Positions 61,684 to 64,000 of a DNA stretch of 64,000 nucleotides are shown piece after piece. The translations under genes were made by a program, and so were the position numbers. The notes beneath the pieces were generated by a model, which saw nothing but the letters and a program-made list of their open reading frames with translations, did not search any database and was not told where the DNA came from. Origin of the DNA: Dyadobacter sp. MSC1_007 (lineage in GTDB: Bacteria > Bacteroidota > Bacteroidia > Cytophagales > Spirosomataceae); NCBI RefSeq assembly GCF_023667495.1, contig NZ_JAMOZL010000016.1:93709-157708 (forward strand). Direction: 5' to 3'. The number at the start of each line of letters is the position of its first letter. The first letter of the stretch is position 1.

Positions 61684-63891
61684 ATGAAAAAACGGATCAT
61701 CTTATTTATTCTGATGCTGTTTGCCATTTGCGAAGCCAGGGCGACGCATATTGTCGGTGGTCAGCTCTTCATCACTCAAAACCCAAACGACTACTATAAT
61801 TACAATATGGGCCTCACCATGTACTTCGATGCCCTTAACGGTAATCCAGGTGCAGAAGATCAGATTGTCACGATTTATGTTTTCAGAAAGCGGGACAACA
61901 TGCTCATAGGCTCTCTTGAAGCCCCAAAAATAGAACGAAAATCGGTCACCTACGCTAATCCGCTCTGTGGAATCTCGTCACTCGAGACCTACATGATCAC
62001 TTACAGCAGGACTTTGAGGCTGGAACCCACCGAGTTCACCGATTCGCAAGGCTATTATATGGTGTGGGACCGTTGTTGCCGGAACGGCACGATCACCAAC
62101 ATTCAGGCCCCTGGTGATGCGGGAAGCCTTTTCTACCTCGAATTCCCGCCGCTTTTTAAAAACAACGCGAATTTTAAAAACTCTTCCCCGGTCTTCCCGG
62201 CTATCAAAGGCGACTACGCGTGTGTCAATTCGCCATTTTTCTTCGATTTTGGAGGCAGCGATGCCGATGGCGACAGCCTGGTATATTCGCTGATCACGCC
62301 GATGCAGGGCTTTTCAGACAAAGCTAATCCCAGTGCGCCAGGCCGGGGAGCGTCGACTTATCCCCGCCTTACCTGGATCAATGGCATCAGTGTGGCTAAT
62401 ATCATCCCCGGCCCCGATCCATTAAAAGTCAACCCGACTACGGGCAGACTGTCCGTCACGGCCGGCTCGATTGGCCTGTACGTGTTTGCAGTGCAGGTCG
62501 ACGAATACCGCAATGGCCAGAAAATCGGGACGTTGACGAGGGATTTTCAGTTGAAAGTGGTGGATTGTCCCAAAATGGAACCGCCGAAACTGCTTTTCAA
62601 ACCCAAAGGTAAAAACACTTATTACACTGAAAACGAGATCATAACTATCAAAAAAGGTGACCCAAACTGCTTTGAAGTGATGGTAACCGATCCTACGATC
62701 AACCAAATCGTAAGTGTTGACGGCAAAGCGGTAAACAATTCCAAAAACTATTTTACGCTTCTTCCCGCACAATTCACCACCAAAGTCGCCAACGATACGC
62801 TCAAATTTCAGATCTGTCTGGACGAATGCTTTGTTACCTACGACAACAGGCCGATTAAAATAGAGCTGATCGCGCAGGATGGAAGCTGCCCTATTCCACT
62901 TTCTGATACGCTCAGCATTTACATCCGTCGCGAAAATAGCGGTAACAATGCGCCAACCGTCTCGACATCGCTTCCTGGCGAATACGTACACGTGACTGCG
63001 GGCGTCCCTATTACATTTAATGTGTTTGGAAAAGATCCCGACAAGGACGATCTGGCACTCTCGGGCCGGGGCCGGGATTTCAATATGACTGATATGGGCA
63101 TGGATTTCAAAGCTATTAGCGGCAAAGAGGCCATTCAGCAGAAATTTACCTGGGTGCCTCCTTGTAATGCGAAAAAGGGCGACACCCTGGCCGTTGACTT
63201 CAAGGTGGAAGATATGCGCTGCGAGGGCAACCCGTTGCCTGTTTCCAAGCCTGTATTCTTCATCATCGACCAGTCGCCCAACAACCCGCCCGCAGTAAAG
63301 ACATCGTTGCCGGTACAAGAGGTCACTTACGCAATTGGAAGCTCATCGGGCATCGTGTTCGACGTGCTTGCCAGCGACCCCGATACAAATACCATTGTCC
63401 TCACCGCGGCCGGTCGTGGCTTCGACATGAAAGATGCAGGGATGATATTTGAGGGAAAAACAGGTGTAAAATCTGTAACGTCCCCCTATTCCTGGAACCC
63501 TGAATGCGCTCTGCTCAATGGAGAAGCGGAGCAGACTTTTATGATCGACTTCGTGACGCAGGACAAAAGTTGCGCCGCCGCGTCGGATACCACCACCGTA
63601 AAAGTGACGATTAAAGACAACGGAACAACGCCCTTTCCGGAATTCCCAAACGTGATCACACCCAACGGCGACGGCAAAAACGACTGCTTTGTCTTCGAAG
63701 AATTGCCGGGTGATAACTGTTCAGACTACTTCAAAGACGTCACAATTTTCAATCGCTGGGGCAAGCAAGTCTATTATTCCAAGGTGCGCCCCAACGACTG
63801 GTGCCCCAAAGACATCTCCGGAGGCTACTACTATTTCGTAGTCCAATACACCAAACGCTCCTACAAGGGCGGCTTAACAATTCTTAAATAG
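61684..63891 (+). CDS. Large secreted protein with gliding-motility/T9SS type B C-terminal domain
   Basis: 735 residues with signal peptide MKKRIILFILMLFAICEARA. The N-terminal part (about 20-290) is a recurrent Bacteroidetes beta-rich module (THIVGGQLFI; GYYMVWDRCCRNGTITNI; FDFGGSDADGDSLVYSL). Residues about 415-645 contain two cadherin/PKD-like repeats (NNAPTVSTSLPGEYVHVTAG; NNPPAVKTSLPVQEVTYAIG). The last about 85 residues are the type B sorting domain (FPNVITPNGDGKND; FNRWGKQVYYS; GGYYYFVVQYTKRSYKGGLTILK). It is therefore a T9SS cargo, likely cell-surface adhesin-like. The remaining 63892-64000 is AT-rich with no feature seen. Confidence 0.9.
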   Translation: MKKRIILFILMLFAICEARATHIVGGQLFITQNPNDYYNYNMGLTMYFDALNGNPGAEDQIVTIYVFRKRDNMLIGSLEAPKIERKSVTYANPLCGISSLETYMITYSRTLRLEPTEFTDSQGYYMVWDRCCRNGTITNIQAPGDAGSLFYLEFPPLFKNNANFKNSSPVFPAIKGDYACVNSPFFFDFGGSDADGDSLVYSLITPMQGFSDKANPSAPGRGASTYPRLTWINGISVANIIPGPDPLKVNPTTGRLSVTAGSIGLYVFAVQVDEYRNGQKIGTLTRDFQLKVVDCPKMEPPKLLFKPKGKNTYYTENEIITIKKGDPNCFEVMVTDPTINQIVSVDGKAVNNSKNYFTLLPAQFTTKVANDTLKFQICLDECFVTYDNRPIKIELIAQDGSCPIPLSDTLSIYIRRENSGNNAPTVSTSLPGEYVHVTAGVPITFNVFGKDPDKDDLALSGRGRDFNMTDMGMDFKAISGKEAIQQKFTWVPPCNAKKGDTLAVDFKVEDMRCEGNPLPVSKPVFFIIDQSPNNPPAVKTSLPVQEVTYAIGSSSGIVFDVLASDPDTNTIVLTAAGRGFDMKDAGMIFEGKTGVKSVTSPYSWNPECALLNGEAEQTFMIDFVTQDKSCAAASDTTTVKVTIKDNGTTPFPEFPNVITPNGDGKNDCFVFEELPGDNCSDYFKDVTIFNRWGKQVYYSKVRPNDWCPKDISGGYYYFVVQYTKRSYKGGLTILK

Positions 63892-64000
63892 CTGATTATC
63901 AACTATCAATTCCTATTTACATATAATACAACTTGATAGGCTTGTGTTATGAAATGTATTATACTTTTATTAAGTTGAAAACATATATTACTTTATAAAC

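Noticed and set aside
62422..63318. Long antisense reading (298 codons) opposite the T9SS type B protein gene
   Set aside because: High in His/Arg/Cys and without any family feature; it is the complement of a well-supported coding gene. The same applies to long antisense readings at 4468-5208, 19294-20061, 21402-22022, 24335-25045, 31898-32605 and 42922-43539.

Overview
This window is from a Bacteroidota chromosome, most likely a Cytophagales/Spirosomataceae bacterium of the Dyadobacter type (inference from gene content, not a database match). The signs are two SusC/SusD pairs, a short primary sigma factor of the Bacteroidetes kind, TTG-N18-21-TAnnTTTG promoters, few Shine-Dalgarno sequences, type IX secretion sorting domains on two exported proteins, and a menaquinone gene (menD). 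No phage, insertion sequence, CRISPR array or integrase was seen.

Layout. 1-5.7 kb: the 5' part of a GntP-type gluconate permease (minus), gyrA, and an exported TPR protein, followed by a cluster of nested palindromes (5716-5873). 6.1-26.3 kb: a minus-strand accessory locus with two Tat-signal sugar isomerase/epimerase paralogues, a large sorbosone-dehydrogenase-like/cytochrome c protein of planctomycete type, SusD1/SusC1, a DUF1501 protein, a DUF2231-cytochrome-DUF1549-DUF1553 membrane protein, SusD2/SusC2 and a small XRE regulator. 26.5-46.4 kb: mostly housekeeping genes: dapD, gap, trmB, folC, a TonB-like protein, an HU-SPOR protein, an outer-membrane barrel, TPR proteins, menD, primary sigma factor, pnp, rpsO, an LptF/LptG permease and a START-like protein. 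46.5-64 kb: tRNA-Met(CAT), an ABC exporter, a three-gene DNA-alkylation-repair group (PF09859-type 2OG oxygenase, Ada-like zinc protein, AlkA), holA, acpH, slyD-type FKBP, dCMP deaminase, a DUF922-like protease, comEC, an M43 metalloprotease, phoH, dnaB, rlmD and a large T9SS type-B cargo protein.

Main discovery. Four minus-strand transcription units of the accessory locus (cytochrome/dehydrogenase gene, susC1-susD1, DUF1549-DUF1501 operon, susC2-susD2) carry the same promoter module: a 20-bp element with two GACAG-like half-sites one helical turn apart, then exactly 18 bp, then a TAnnATTG box. All four have identical spacing. The element sits where the ordinary -33 TTG would be and the -7 box differs from the TAnnTTTG of the dnaB and tRNA promoters in this window. 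This points to one regulon (dedicated activator or alternative sigma factor) joining two SusCD importers to a periplasmic, haem-dependent oxidation system that lacks glycoside hydrolases. A periplasmic sugar-oxidation/keto-sugar pathway is the favoured but unproven function.

Other notable points: a perfect 16-bp inverted repeat whose arms lie in the promoter spacer and over the start codon of the 2OG oxygenase gene; a consensus promoter so close to dnaB that its mRNA should be leaderless; three copies of an AATGTAAA/TTTACATT site around the XRE regulator promoter; and Asn at the GyrA position equivalent to E. coli Asp87.
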